A stretch of 64,000 bases of DNA. Origin: Cupriavidus oxalaticus (lineage in GTDB: Bacteria > Pseudomonadota > Gammaproteobacteria > Burkholderiales > Burkholderiaceae). Under the pieces are notes generated by a model. That model did no database searches. It was not told the DNA's origin and saw nothing but the letters and a program-made list of their open reading frames with translations. Both the position numbers and the translations under genes were made by a program. How positions within the stretch are numbered: position 1 is the first letter of the stretch; each line of letters opens with the position of its first letter. The stretch is taken from positions 3,538,501 through 3,602,500 of the forward strand of contig NZ_CP069812.1 in the NCBI RefSeq assembly GCF_016894385.1, written 5' to 3'. Shown piece by piece: positions 1-8,185 of this stretch.

Positions 1-1
1 C

Positions 2-2104
2 GTGATGAAAAAGGCCGTCCTGGCGATCGAGGACGACCGCTTCTACGAACACGGCGGCGTGGACTTCGTCGGCGTGATGCGCGCGGGGCTGGCCAACCTG
101 CGCGGGGGCCTGTCGCAAGGTGCGTCGACCATCACCATGCAGGTGGCGCGCAACTTCTTCCTGTCGAGCGAGAAGACCTACACCCGCAAGATCTACGAGA
201 TGCTGCTGGCGTACAAGATCGAGGCCAACCTGAACAAGGACCAGATCCTCGAGCTGTACATGAACCAGATCTACCTGGGCCAGCGCGCATATGGCTTCGA
301 CAGCGCCGCGCGCGTGTACTTCGGCAAGTCGGTGCGCGACGTGACGCCGGCCGAGGCCGCGATGCTGGCCGGCCTGCCCAAGGCGCCGTCGGCGTACAAC
401 CCGGTGGTGAACCCGCGCCGCGCCAAGGTGCGCCAGGAATACATCCTGCAGCGCATGCGCGACCTGCGCTACATCACGCCCGAGCAATATGACGCAGCGG
501 TGCACGAGGAACTGAAGGTGCGCACCGAGGGCAACGAGTTCTCGACCCACGCCGAGTACGTCGCCGAAATCGTGCGCCAGCTGATGTACGCGCAGTACCG
601 CGAAGAAACCTATACGCGCGGCCTGACGGTCTACACCACGCTGACCAAGCCCGACCAGGATGCGGCGTACGAAGCCGTGCGCACCGGCATCATGAACTAC
701 GAGCGCAAGCACGGCTACCGCGGCCCCGAAGCCTTTATCGACCTGCCTTCCGATCCGGCCGAGCGCGAGCAGGCGATCGACGATGCGCTGGTCGAGCACC
801 CGGGCAGCGGCGACCTGCGCTCGGCCGTGGTCACCAGCGTGTCGTCCAAGCAGGTCAAGGCCACGCTGCTGTCGGGCGAGGTGGCGACCATCGAAGGCTC
901 GGCGCTGCGCTTTATCTCGCCGTCGATGTCGGCCAATGCCCAGCCCAAGATGAAGATGCGTCCCGGCGCGATCATCCGCGTGACGCAGGATGACAAGGGC
1001 AACTGGTCGGTCACGCAGCTGCCGGAAGTGGCCGCCGCGTTCGTGTCGCTGAGCCCGCAGGACGGCGAGATCCGTGCGATGGTGGGCGGCTTCGACTTCA
1101 ACCGCAACAAGTTCAACCGCGTGACGCAGGCCTGGCGCCAGCCGGGTTCGAGCTTCAAGCCGTTCATCTATTCGGCGGCGCTGGAGAAGGGTTTCTCGCC
1201 GGCCACGGTAATCAATGACGCGCCGCTGACGATCGGCCCCGATACCGGCGGCCAGGTGTGGGAGCCGAAGAACTACGACGGCCGCTTCGAAGGCCCGATG
1301 ACCATGCGCCGCGCGCTGGCCAAGTCCAAGAACCTGGTTTCGGTGCGGATCCTGCGCGCGATCGGCACGCAGTATGCGCAGGACTACATCACCCGCTTCG
1401 GCTTCGAGGCCGACAAGCATCCCGCCTATCTGCCGATGGCGCTGGGCTCCGGCGCCGTGACGCCGCTGCAGATGGCGGGCGCGTACTCGGTATTCGCCAA
1501 CGGCGGCTACCGCGTCAACCCGTACCTGATCCAGAAGGTGGTGGATGCGCGCGGCAACGTGATCTCCGAAACCCATCCGCAACGCGCCGGCACCGATGCC
1601 GTGCGCGTGCTCGACGCACGCACCGCCTTTATCGCCGACACCATGCTGCGCGACGTGGTCCGCTACGGTACCGCCAGCAGCGCCAAGCAGCGCCTGGGCC
1701 GCAACGACCTGGCCGGCAAGACCGGTACCACCAACGACGCGGTCGATGCCTGGTTCGCCGGCTACACGCCCAACCTGGTGGCAATCGCCTGGATGGGCTA
1801 CGACCAGCCCAAGAGCCTGGGCGTGCGCGAGACCGGTGGCGGGCTGGCGCTGCCGATCTGGGTCGGCTACATGAGCAAGGCGCTCAAGGGCGTGCCCGAG
1901 TCGCCGGAACGGCCGGCGCCCGAAGGCGTGCTGATGGTGGGCGGCGACTGGACCTTCGAGGAGAACGCGGGCGGTGCCGGCGTGGCCTCGGTGGGCCTGG
2001 GCGATCCGTGGCCGGGCAAGCCGGAGGAATCCACGACGACGACACCGTCGCCGGATACCGAGCAGGAGAAGCGCAAGATCCTGGAAATGTTCGGCGGGGC
2101 TTGA
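2..2104 (+). CDS. mrcA: Penicillin-binding protein 1A, 5'-truncated by window edge
   Basis: Bifunctional murein synthase that polymerises glycan strands and cross-links peptides at the outer face of the inner membrane. The visible 700 residues begin inside the glycosyltransferase domain, with the EDDRFYEHGG motif near the left edge, so the cytoplasmic tail, membrane anchor and true start lie outside the window. The transpeptidase domain follows, with the SxxK box SSFK at visible residues 383-386 and KTGT at 573-576. The C-terminus is a low-complexity Thr/Pro/Glu tail. It converges on cyaY across a hairpin at about 2185-2207. The family call is firm; the 1A subtype rests on overall similarity. 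Confidence 0.95.
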   Translation: MMKKAVLAIEDDRFYEHGGVDFVGVMRAGLANLRGGLSQGASTITMQVARNFFLSSEKTYTRKIYEMLLAYKIEANLNKDQILELYMNQIYLGQRAYGFDSAARVYFGKSVRDVTPAEAAMLAGLPKAPSAYNPVVNPRRAKVRQEYILQRMRDLRYITPEQYDAAVHEELKVRTEGNEFSTHAEYVAEIVRQLMYAQYREETYTRGLTVYTTLTKPDQDAAYEAVRTGIMNYERKHGYRGPEAFIDLPSDPAEREQAIDDALVEHPGSGDLRSAVVTSVSSKQVKATLLSGEVATIEGSALRFISPSMSANAQPKMKMRPGAIIRVTQDDKGNWSVTQLPEVAAAFVSLSPQDGEIRAMVGGFDFNRNKFNRVTQAWRQPGSSFKPFIYSAALEKGFSPATVINDAPLTIGPDTGGQVWEPKNYDGRFEGPMTMRRALAKSKNLVSVRILRAIGTQYAQDYITRFGFEADKHPAYLPMALGSGAVTPLQMAGAYSVFANGGYRVNPYLIQKVVDARGNVISETHPQRAGTDAVRVLDARTAFIADTMLRDVVRYGTASSAKQRLGRNDLAGKTGTTNDAVDAWFAGYTPNLVAIAWMGYDQPKSLGVRETGGGLALPIWVGYMSKALKGVPESPERPAPEGVLMVGGDWTFEENAGGAGVASVGLGDPWPGKPEESTTTTPSPDTEQEKRKILEMFGGA

Positions 2105-2184
2105 GCTTCAAAGGCTGAGGGTGGTGGGTTAAAACCGTTGGCCCTGCTTGTTGTGATTCCTGGCTAGACCACCCCTCACCCCAA

Positions 2185-2207
2185 CCCTCTCCCCTGATGG
2201 GAGAGGG
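2185..2207. terminator. Hairpin between convergent mrcA and cyaY
   Basis: A perfect 9-bp inverted repeat (CCCTCTCCC / GGGAGAGGG, 5-nt loop CTGAT) lies between the converging genes. There is no clear U-tract on either side. It resembles the dispersed CTCTCCC-type palindromes common in these genomes (compare 38594-38625), so it may be a repeat element acting as a terminator. Confidence 0.5.
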
Positions 2208-2262
2208 AGAACACCTTGCTGAGGCCAGTTCGGGCGGCTCTGGTGCACCCAAACCCGTCGCC

Positions 2263-2598
2263 TTAGCTTAGCTTCAGCGTCGTTCCTGCCTGCTCGCTCA
2301 CATAGCCCGACAGCGCCGCGTACAGCTCGCCGCCGTTGCGCGTGTCGATCCAGCGCTCGCCTTCGCGGCGGAAGTGGAAGCCGCCGGAGCGCGCCGCGAC
2401 CCACAGTTCCTGCATTGGCGCCTGGCTGTTGATGATGATCTTGGAGCCGTTCTCGAACTCCAGCTCCATCACGTTGCCGGTGCGGCTGATTTCCACATCG
2501 GCATCGGCCGCGTCGGCAGCCGCTTCGACCGCGGCTTCGATGCGGTCCAGCTCCTGCGTGGCCAGGGCGAGGAACTCGCTTTCGCTCAAGGGGGGCAT
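2263..2598 (-). CDS. cyaY: Frataxin-like iron-binding protein CyaY
   Basis: A 111-residue bacterial frataxin, thought to bind iron and modulate the IscS-based Fe-S assembly machinery in the cytoplasm. The N-terminal helix is acidic (ESEFLALATQELDRIEAAVE), followed by the beta-sheet core containing NGSKIIINSQ and FHFRREGERWIDTRNG, both typical of CyaY. Length matches the family (about 105-110 aa). It diverges from the lptM-lysA pair, as in other proteobacteria where cyaY neighbours an LptM-like lipoprotein gene. Confidence 0.95.
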   Translation of the reverse strand: MPPLSESEFLALATQELDRIEAAVEAAADAADADVEISRTGNVMELEFENGSKIIINSQAPMQELWVAARSGGFHFRREGERWIDTRNGGELYAALSGYVSEQAGTTLKLS

Positions 2599-2713
2599 GC
2601 TAAACTCCGAGACCGCCGTTGCCGCCGCTGCCCGAACCGGGCGTACGTGGCGCGAACGGCGTTTTTTGTTGAGAATTCATGTAGCGCAGTGCCTGGACGA
2701 CCCGGCCCGCAAT

Positions 2714-2743
2714 GCGTCATTGCGCGTCATTGCGCGTCATTGC
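2714..2743. repeat. Three tandem copies of a 10-bp unit
   Basis: The unit GCGTCATTGC occurs three times head to tail without mismatch in the divergent cyaY/lptM region, ending 44 bp before the lptM start. One unit is about one helical turn, so all copies face the same side of the DNA. Function unknown; it could be replication slippage or a protein-binding array. Confidence 0.8.
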
Positions 2744-2787
2744 GCCGGATCTCGCCAACGTCATGCCAACAGCCTAAAGGACGACCG

Positions 2788-3039
2788 ATGGGACAACCGA
2801 TGCTGCGTCGTGTTGCGATTGTATCGGCGTTTGCCGCCACCCTTGCGATGCCCCTGCTGGCCGGATGCGGCATCCGCGGGCCGCTGACCATGCCCAAGGT
2901 ACCGCCCGAGCCGACTGCGCCCACCGTGGCCGATCCCGGCCTGGGCCGCACCGATGCGGTGCCCCTTCCTACGCCTGCTCCGGCACCGGCTCCGGCCGAC
3001 CAGCCGGCATCGTCGCCCGCCGCCCCCACTACCCGATAA
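2788..3039 (+). CDS. lptM: Small LptM/YifL-like lipoprotein
   Basis: An 83-residue predicted lipoprotein. The signal peptide starts with MGQPMLRR, has a hydrophobic core and ends in the lipobox LLAGC (Cys27). The following GIRGPL matches the conserved GC-G-x-x-GPL start of the YifL/LptM family, which in E. coli helps mature the LptD outer-membrane translocon. The rest is a Pro/Ala-rich disordered tail. The start is set by AAGGA seven bases upstream of ATG 2788; longer upstream frames lack this. lysA begins 2 nt after the stop, so the two are co-transcribed. Confidence 0.85.
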   Translation: MGQPMLRRVAIVSAFAATLAMPLLAGCGIRGPLTMPKVPPEPTAPTVADPGLGRTDAVPLPTPAPAPAPADQPASSPAAPTTR

Positions 3040-3041
3040 CC

Positions 3042-4301
3042 ATGACCGCTTTCTTCCATCGCCAGGACGGTGCGCTTGCCGTCGAGCAGGTACCGCTGGC
3101 GCAGATCGCCGCTGAATTCGGCACGCCCACCTATGTCTATTCGCGCGCGGCGCTGACCGCTGCGTACCAGGCCTACGCCGCCGCCTGCCAAGGCCGCAAG
3201 GCGCAGGTCCAGTACGCCATGAAGGCCAATTCCAACCTGGCGGTGCTGCAGGTGTTCGCCAAACTGGGGGCGGGCTTCGACATTGTCTCGGGCGGCGAAC
3301 TCAAGCGCGTGCTGGCCGCCGGCGGCGATGCGCGCAAGGTGGTGTTCTCGGGCGTGGGCAAGAGCGCGGCGGAGATGGAACTGGCGCTGGCGCACGACGT
3401 GCGCTGCTTCAATGTCGAGTCGATCCCCGAGCTGGACCGATTGAACGAGGTTGCCGGCCGGCTCGGCAAGCGCGCGCGCGTGTCGCTGCGCATCAACCCG
3501 GATGTCGACGCCAGGACCCATCCGTATATTTCCACCGGCCTGAAGGGCAACAAGTTCGGCATTGCCTTCGAGGACGTGCTGCCGACCTACCGCGCCGCGG
3601 CGGCGCTGCCGCACCTGGAAGTGACCGGCATCGACTGCCATATCGGCTCGCAGATCACTGAGGTCGAGCCCTACCTGGAAGCGCTGGACAAGGTGCTGGA
3701 CGTGGTCGAGGCACTTGAGCGCGAGGGCATCAACCTCGAGCACATCGACGTGGGCGGCGGCCTGGGCATCACCTACACCGACGAGACCCCGCCCGACATC
3801 ACCGGCTTTGCCACCACGCTGCTCGAACGCGTGGCCGCGCGTGGCCATGGCCACCGCGAGGTGCTGTTCGAGCCGGGCCGTTCGCTGGTGGGCAATGCCG
3901 GCGTGCTGCTGACGCAGGTGGAATTCCTCAAGCCCGGCGAAGCCCGGAATTTCTGCATCGTGGATGCAGCCATGAACGACCTGGCCCGACCGGCAATGTA
4001 CGAGGCGTACCACCGCATCGAGCCGGTGGCGCTGCGCGCTGCTGCGCCGGTGACCTACGACATCGTCGGCCCGGTATGCGAGTCGGGCGACTGGCTTGGC
4101 CGCGACCGCGCGCTGGCGGTGCAGCCGGGCGACCTGCTGGCGGTGATGTCCGCCGGCGCGTACGGCTTCACCATGAGCTCGAACTACAACACCCGCCCGC
4201 GCGCCGCCGAAGTGATGGTGGACGGCGCCCGCGTGCACCTGGTGCGCGAGCGCGAGCTGGTCGAAGACCTGTTCCGCGACGAGCGCCTGCTGCAGGACTG
4301 A
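3042..4301 (+). CDS. lysA: Diaminopimelate decarboxylase
   Basis: PLP-dependent decarboxylation of meso-diaminopimelate to L-lysine, the last step of lysine biosynthesis. The 419-residue protein has the fold-type III barrel: YAMKANSNLAVL carries the PLP lysine, HIGSQI and the glycine-rich VGGGLGI bind the phosphate, and EPGRSLVGNAG plus the C-terminal CESGDWL and YGFTMSSNYN complete the active site. Start ATG 3042 directly follows the lipoprotein stop and gives the normal family N-terminus (FFHRQDGAL). It converges on msrQ. Confidence 0.97.
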   Translation: MTAFFHRQDGALAVEQVPLAQIAAEFGTPTYVYSRAALTAAYQAYAAACQGRKAQVQYAMKANSNLAVLQVFAKLGAGFDIVSGGELKRVLAAGGDARKVVFSGVGKSAAEMELALAHDVRCFNVESIPELDRLNEVAGRLGKRARVSLRINPDVDARTHPYISTGLKGNKFGIAFEDVLPTYRAAAALPHLEVTGIDCHIGSQITEVEPYLEALDKVLDVVEALEREGINLEHIDVGGGLGITYTDETPPDITGFATTLLERVAARGHGHREVLFEPGRSLVGNAGVLLTQVEFLKPGEARNFCIVDAAMNDLARPAMYEAYHRIEPVALRAAAPVTYDIVGPVCESGDWLGRDRALAVQPGDLLAVMSAGAYGFTMSSNYNTRPRAAEVMVDGARVHLVRERELVEDLFRDERLLQD

Positions 4302-4305
4302 TCTG

Positions 4306-4343
4306 CGCAGCGCAGCCGGCTATGGGGCCGGCTGCGGCGCTGC
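4306..4343. terminator. Hairpin between convergent lysA and msrQ
   Basis: A 10-bp perfect stem (CGCAGCCGGC / GCCGGCTGCG, loop TATGGG at 4321-4326), extended outward by GCAGCG/CGCTGC-type pairing with a small bulge. It fills the 48-bp gap between the converging stops and lacks a U-run, so efficiency is uncertain. Confidence 0.5.
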
Positions 4344-4349
4344 AGTTCA

Positions 4350-5060
4350 TCAGGCAGCCCTGCCCTTGCGCGCCCACCACCAGACCCGCATCCCCAGCAG
4401 CACGAATACCACCGCGGCATAGATCGAGACTTCGCCGAAGTCGTTCTTGCCCGCCTTGTGCCACCAGTAGTGCAGGATCGCCAGCACCGCGGTCGCATAG
4501 ACCAGCTTGTGCAGCGCCTGCCAGCGCTTGCCGCCCAGGCGGCGCACCATGCCGTTGGTCGACGTCAGCGCCAGCGGCACCATCAGCACGAACGCCGTGA
4601 ACCCCACCGTGATGAAGGGACGCTTGTACACGTCCTTGATCATGTAGGCCAGGTCGAAGCCGCGATCCACGCCGATCCACAGCAGGAAGTGCTGCAGCCC
4701 ATAGAAGAACGCAAACAAACCCAGCATGCGGCGCAGCCTGATCAGCCAGTTCCAGCCGGTCAGCCGGCGCAGCGGCGTGATCGCCAGCGTCAGGCACAGC
4801 ATCACCAGGGTCCAGGTGCCGGTGGAGCGGGTGACGAATTCCAGCGGGTTGGCGCCGTATTGCCCGGTTGCGCCAAGGTAAAGCAGCCGGACGAACGGCA
4901 GCAGCGCCAGCAGCCACAAGGCGATCTTGATGGCGCGCACGCGCTGCGGCGACAGCGCTGCCAGGCCGGCCGGCTGCTTGCGCGCCACGCCGCCCGCGGC
5001 GGTCGCGGCGGTCGCGGCGGTCGCGGCGTTGGTAGTGGAAGCCATGCGTTCGCCTGCCAT
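4350..5060 (-). CDS. msrQ: Protein-methionine-sulfoxide reductase haem-binding subunit MsrQ
   Basis: Membrane b-haem protein that passes electrons from the quinone pool to periplasmic MsrP. It is about 236 residues with a cluster of hydrophobic helices; conserved histidines sit in FYGLQHFLLW and in HKLVYATAVLAILHYWW, as expected for bis-His haem ligation in the ferric-reductase-like domain. ATG 5060 overlaps the msrP stop (TGATG), indicating translational coupling; ATG 5045 is an alternative. The N-terminal tail carries an Ala-Ala-Thr repeat encoded by a 9-bp tandem DNA repeat at about 4999-5035. Confidence 0.93.
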   Translation of the reverse strand: MAGERMASTTNAATAATAATAAGGVARKQPAGLAALSPQRVRAIKIALWLLALLPFVRLLYLGATGQYGANPLEFVTRSTGTWTLVMLCLTLAITPLRRLTGWNWLIRLRRMLGLFAFFYGLQHFLLWIGVDRGFDLAYMIKDVYKRPFITVGFTAFVLMVPLALTSTNGMVRRLGGKRWQALHKLVYATAVLAILHYWWHKAGKNDFGEVSIYAAVVFVLLGMRVWWWARKGRAA

Positions 5061-6055
5061 CAGAAGTTCTTCTTCAGGTCCATGCCCTGGTACAGCGCTG
5101 CCACCTGCTGGCCGTAGCCGTTGAACGGCAGCGTCTTGCGCTTGGGCGCGAACAGCGCGCCGAAACCGCCGCCGCGCTCCTCGCCGATGCGGCGTTCGGT
5201 CGCCTGGCTCCAGCGCGGGTGGTCGACGTCGGGGTTCACGTTGGAATAGAAACCGTATTCCTGCGGCGCCGCCAGGTTCCAGCTGGTGGGCGGCTGCTTG
5301 TCGACAAAGCGGATCCTGACGATCGACTTGGCGCTCTTGAAGCCGTATTTCCACGGCACCACCATGCGCACCGGCGCACCGTTCTGGTTGGGCAGCACCT
5401 CGCCATACAGGCCGAAGGTCAGCAGCGCCAGCGGGTGCATCGCCTCGTCCATGCGCAGGCCTTCGCTGTAGGGCCAGTCGAGCACGCTGCTGCTGACGCC
5501 AGGCATCTGCTTCTTGTCGGCGAGCGTGATGAACTGCACGTATTTCGCGCCGGGTTGCGGCTCGACGCGCCTGATCAGCTCGGCCAGCGGATAGCCGATC
5601 CAGGGGATCACCATCGACCAGCCTTCGACGCAGCGCAGGCGGTAGACGCGCTCTTCCATCGCCGCGACTTTCATCAGTTCATCGAGATCGTAGACCCTGG
5701 GCGTTTTCACCAGCCCTTCCACCGACACCTGCCATGGGCGCGGGCGCAGCGTGCCGGCGTTGCGGGCCGGGTCGGACTTGTCGGTACCGAACTCGTAGAA
5801 ATTGTTGTAGGTGGTCACGTCCTGGTAGGGCGTACGCTTCTCGGTCACGACATAAGCATTGTTGGGCGTGGCCGCCAGCTTCGGGCCGTGCTGCGCCCAG
5901 GCGTTGCGGGCAAACCATGGCGCCAGCGTGGCGCCGGCGGCACCTGCGGCGGCCAGCGCGAGCATGCGGCGGCGCGACTCGAAGACATCGCGGGGGGTGA
6001 TCTCGTCGGCGGCGATATCGCCGCCGCGCAGCCATTTGGGGGAAGGAATCAACAT
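5060..6055 (-). CDS. msrP: Protein-methionine-sulfoxide reductase catalytic subunit MsrP
   Basis: Periplasmic molybdopterin enzyme (331 aa) that reduces methionine sulfoxide in oxidised envelope proteins, partnered by MsrQ. The N-terminus has a Tat-type signal ([19 protein letters not shown]). The sulfite-oxidase fold is seen in [15 protein letters not shown], whose Cys should ligate molybdenum, and in [12 protein letters not shown] near the C-terminus. It lies 109 bp downstream of the anti-sigma gene and is coupled to msrQ. Confidence 0.95.
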   Translation of the reverse strand: MLIPSPKWLRGGDIAADEITPRDVFESRRRMLALAAAGAAGATLAPWFARNAWAQHGPKLAATPNNAYVVTEKRTPYQDVTTYNNFYEFGTDKSDPARNAGTLRPRPWQVSVEGLVKTPRVYDLDELMKVAAMEERVYRLRCVEGWSMVIPWIGYPLAELIRRVEPQPGAKYVQFITLADKKQMPGVSSSVLDWPYSEGLRMDEAMHPLALLTFGLYGEVLPNQNGAPVRMVVPWKYGFKSAKSIVRIRFVDKQPPTSWNLAAPQEYGFYSNVNPDVDHPRWSQATERRIGEERGGGFGALFAPKRKTLPFNGYGQQVAALYQGMDLKKNF

Positions 6056-6164
6056 GGTTTTCCTCGTTGCCGGGCGCTTGCAGGATTGGACTCAGGGCTT
6101 GGTCGTGGCGTGCGGGCCAGTCCTGACAAATTTTTTCGGTGCGGCGCAGGCGCCACACCGGCGG

Positions 6165-7013
6165 CTAGCCGCCCTGGTATTGCTGGTAGACCGCCTGCGC
6201 CAGCGTCAGCAGCCGGGCACGCTCCAGCGGCCCGGCCAGCGCAAAGCCGAGGTCGCGGTCGATCCAGTAGAACGCCATCGGCGCCGGCCCTGTAGCCGGC
6301 CTGGCAGCCGGCCGCCGTGCGCCTTCGCGCGGCATGCGCTCGACGCGGAAGCCGGTGTCGGGCGTGCCCTGCGCCATGCGCCGCAACTGCAGCGACAGGC
6401 GCGTGCCGTCGTCCGCTTCGTACATCAGGATGGCGGACGGGCCGCCTTCGGCCACGCCCAGCCGTCCGCCGATCAGGTGGAAGCCCTGCGCGCGCAGGTC
6501 GGGCACTTGCAGCGCCATGCCGAGGCGCTTGGACAACCACGCGATCAGGTGCGCCTCGTCGCTGGCGGCGACTTCCACCGGGTGGCGCATTTCCGGCGCG
6601 TAAACCACATGCGTGGCGAGCGCCTCGCGAGCGAAGCGCTCGCCGGGTGCCATCGCTACGGTGGTGCTGCCGATGCGATCGTGGGCCATCCAGCCGAGCG
6701 CGCCGCCGAGCGCCAGCAATGCCACCGAGGCGCAGCCCGCGGCCAGCGCCATGGTCCAGCGCGGCGCGCGCCGGCGCCCGGCCTGGCGCGGCTCGCCATG
6801 CAGGGCGGGCGGCAGCGCGGCCAATGGCACCGGTTCGTTCAATACGGGATCCAGCATGCCGTGCAGCGCATCGGCCTGGCGGCGCCACGCGGCGACCTGC
6901 GCTGCTGCGCCGGGGTGCTGCGCCAGGTACGCCTCCACCGCGGCGCGGCGCGCGCCGGACAGCTGGCCGTCGGCGTAGGCATGAAGATCGGCTTCGTGGA
7001 TCGCGGACATCAT
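6165..7013 (-). CDS. Putative transmembrane anti-sigma factor
   Basis: A 282-residue protein with the start layout of RsiW/ChrR-like anti-sigma factors: a short cytoplasmic domain (HEADLHAYADGQLSGARR), then one membrane helix around residues 85-110 (MALAAGCASVALLALGG), then a periplasmic domain of about 170 residues. The usual HxxxCxxC zinc site is absent; only the histidine remains. ATG 7013 overlaps the sigma-gene stop by 4 nt (ATGA); an in-frame ATG at 7010 is equally usable. Inferred role: sequesters the adjacent ECF sigma factor at the membrane until a periplasmic signal. Confidence 0.8.
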   Translation of the reverse strand: MMSAIHEADLHAYADGQLSGARRAAVEAYLAQHPGAAAQVAAWRRQADALHGMLDPVLNEPVPLAALPPALHGEPRQAGRRRAPRWTMALAAGCASVALLALGGALGWMAHDRIGSTTVAMAPGERFAREALATHVVYAPEMRHPVEVAASDEAHLIAWLSKRLGMALQVPDLRAQGFHLIGGRLGVAEGGPSAILMYEADDGTRLSLQLRRMAQGTPDTGFRVERMPREGARRPAARPATGPAPMAFYWIDRDLGFALAGPLERARLLTLAQAVYQQYQGG

Positions 7014-7549
7014 TTCACCCGCTGCAGTGAACTGGCGGCAGGCACCGGCTGGCCGGGAGCACCGCCGTCGAGCAAGCGCCGCATCTGCTCGCGCGCACGC
7101 GCCAGGCGCGACATCACCGTGCCTTGCGGGATGTCGAGCACGCGCGCCGCCTCGGCATAGGTCAGTTGCTCCAGGCTGACCAGCAGCAGCACCGCGCGCT
7201 GGGCTTCGGGCAGCTGCGCCAGCGCCTGCAGCAGGTCGCGGCGCAGGCCGGGGTCGGCCGCGGGCGCGCTGACCTCGGGCAGGGTGTCGGTGGCCACCAC
7301 CAGGTCCTTGCGCCGCAAGCTGTTCAGGCGCAGCCGGTGCATCAGGGTCAGCAGCCACGGCAACAGGCCGTCGGCGCCGTCGCCCCACCAGGCGCCGGGG
7401 CGCAGGCGGAAGCGCCAGCGGTAGCGCAGCGCGCGCTCGAGCGTGTCCTGCACCAGGTCGTCGGCCTGTGCCGCGTCGCCGGTGAGACCGCGCGCGTGGC
7501 GCCGCAGCCGCGGCGCCAGCGCTACGAGCTGGCCTTCAAAGCCGTCCAT
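7010..7549 (-). CDS. ECF-family RNA polymerase sigma factor
   Basis: A 179-residue sigma-70 family protein with region 2 (DDLVQDTLERALRYRWRF, including the core-binding DxVQDT pattern) and region 4 (YAEAARVLDIPQGTVMSRLA, the helix-turn-helix for the -35 element). There is no region 3, as in extracytoplasmic-function sigmas. It is translationally coupled to a membrane anti-sigma gene and is followed by msrP-msrQ, so periplasmic oxidative damage is a plausible signal (inference). Confidence 0.9.
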   Translation of the reverse strand: MDGFEGQLVALAPRLRRHARGLTGDAAQADDLVQDTLERALRYRWRFRLRPGAWWGDGADGLLPWLLTLMHRLRLNSLRRKDLVVATDTLPEVSAPAADPGLRRDLLQALAQLPEAQRAVLLLVSLEQLTYAEAARVLDIPQGTVMSRLARAREQMRRLLDGGAPGQPVPAASSLQRVK

Positions 7550-7587
7550 GCCGTGGCGTGCTTCAGGACGTCCAGGGCGTCAGCCCG

Positions 7588-8025
7588 TCAGGGCTTGGCG
7601 ACGTGCCAGACGTTGTTGAGATTGTCACCGGTCTTGTCGCCAGGCTTGGCGTCCTTGGCAAAGCGGTACAGCGGCATGCCGCGGTAGGCCCACTGCTTGC
7701 CGCCATCATCGCGCGTGATGATGGTGTATTGGCCCGACGCGTTCGAACCCGGCGCGGCCATCAGCGGCGGCCAGTTGGTGGCACAGGGGCCGTTGCAAGC
7801 GCTCTTGCCGCTGTTGGCGGTGTCGCGGTCGAAGGTGTACAGCGTCAGGCCCTGCGGATCGGTCAGCACGCCACTGGTCACCTTCACCGTGGGCGGCATG
7901 TTGCCGGTACTGCTGCCGCCCATGCCCATGCCGGAGCAGCCGGCGAGCAGGACAGCCGCGCAGCCGAGCGCCAGCGCGGCGGGACGAACGAGGGATGCTG
8001 CAGAGGTAAGACGCACACGTGCCAT
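7588..8025 (-). CDS. Putative lipoprotein with two Yx(F/W/Y)xxD-type repeats
   Basis: A small secreted lipoprotein (145 aa from ATG 8025; 150 aa from ATG 8040). The signal peptide ends in lipobox VLLAGC. The mature part has two related repeats, LTLYTFDRD and MPLYRFAKD, with a CNGPCATNWPP loop between. This matches the COG4315 family of predicted lipoproteins, of unknown function and often beside stress sigma factors. ATG 8025 is preferred because GGAG lies nine bases upstream. It ends 38 bp before the sigma gene and may be in its operon. The paired Cys suggests a disulfide. Confidence 0.8.
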   Translation of the reverse strand: MARVRLTSAASLVRPAALALGCAAVLLAGCSGMGMGGSSTGNMPPTVKVTSGVLTDPQGLTLYTFDRDTANSGKSACNGPCATNWPPLMAAPGSNASGQYTIITRDDGGKQWAYRGMPLYRFAKDAKPGDKTGDNLNNVWHVAKP

Positions 8026-8124
8026 GATCTTGTTCTCCATGCTAACCGATGCCGCCAGCCGGCACCGCTCCTCCAGTAAACACCCGATGTGATGCCTTTA
8101 TTCCGTCACGTTGCAAAAAAGTCG

Positions 8125-8150
8125 AAAAAAAACCTGCCGGGAGGCAGGTT
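8125..8150 (-). terminator. Intrinsic terminator of the resB-ccsB unit
   Basis: A perfect 8-bp stem (AACCTGCC / GGCAGGTT, 4-nt loop) followed on the minus strand by eight T residues, 36 bp beyond the ccsB stop. Confidence 0.9.
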
Positions 8151-8185
8151 CTTTGCATCGCACCATGGCGCGTCGCATGCGACGG

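Noticed and set aside
2727..4238. 503-codon minus-strand frame opposite lptM and lysA
   Set aside because: Shadow of lysA; low-complexity His/Ala/Arg composition, no start-site signal.
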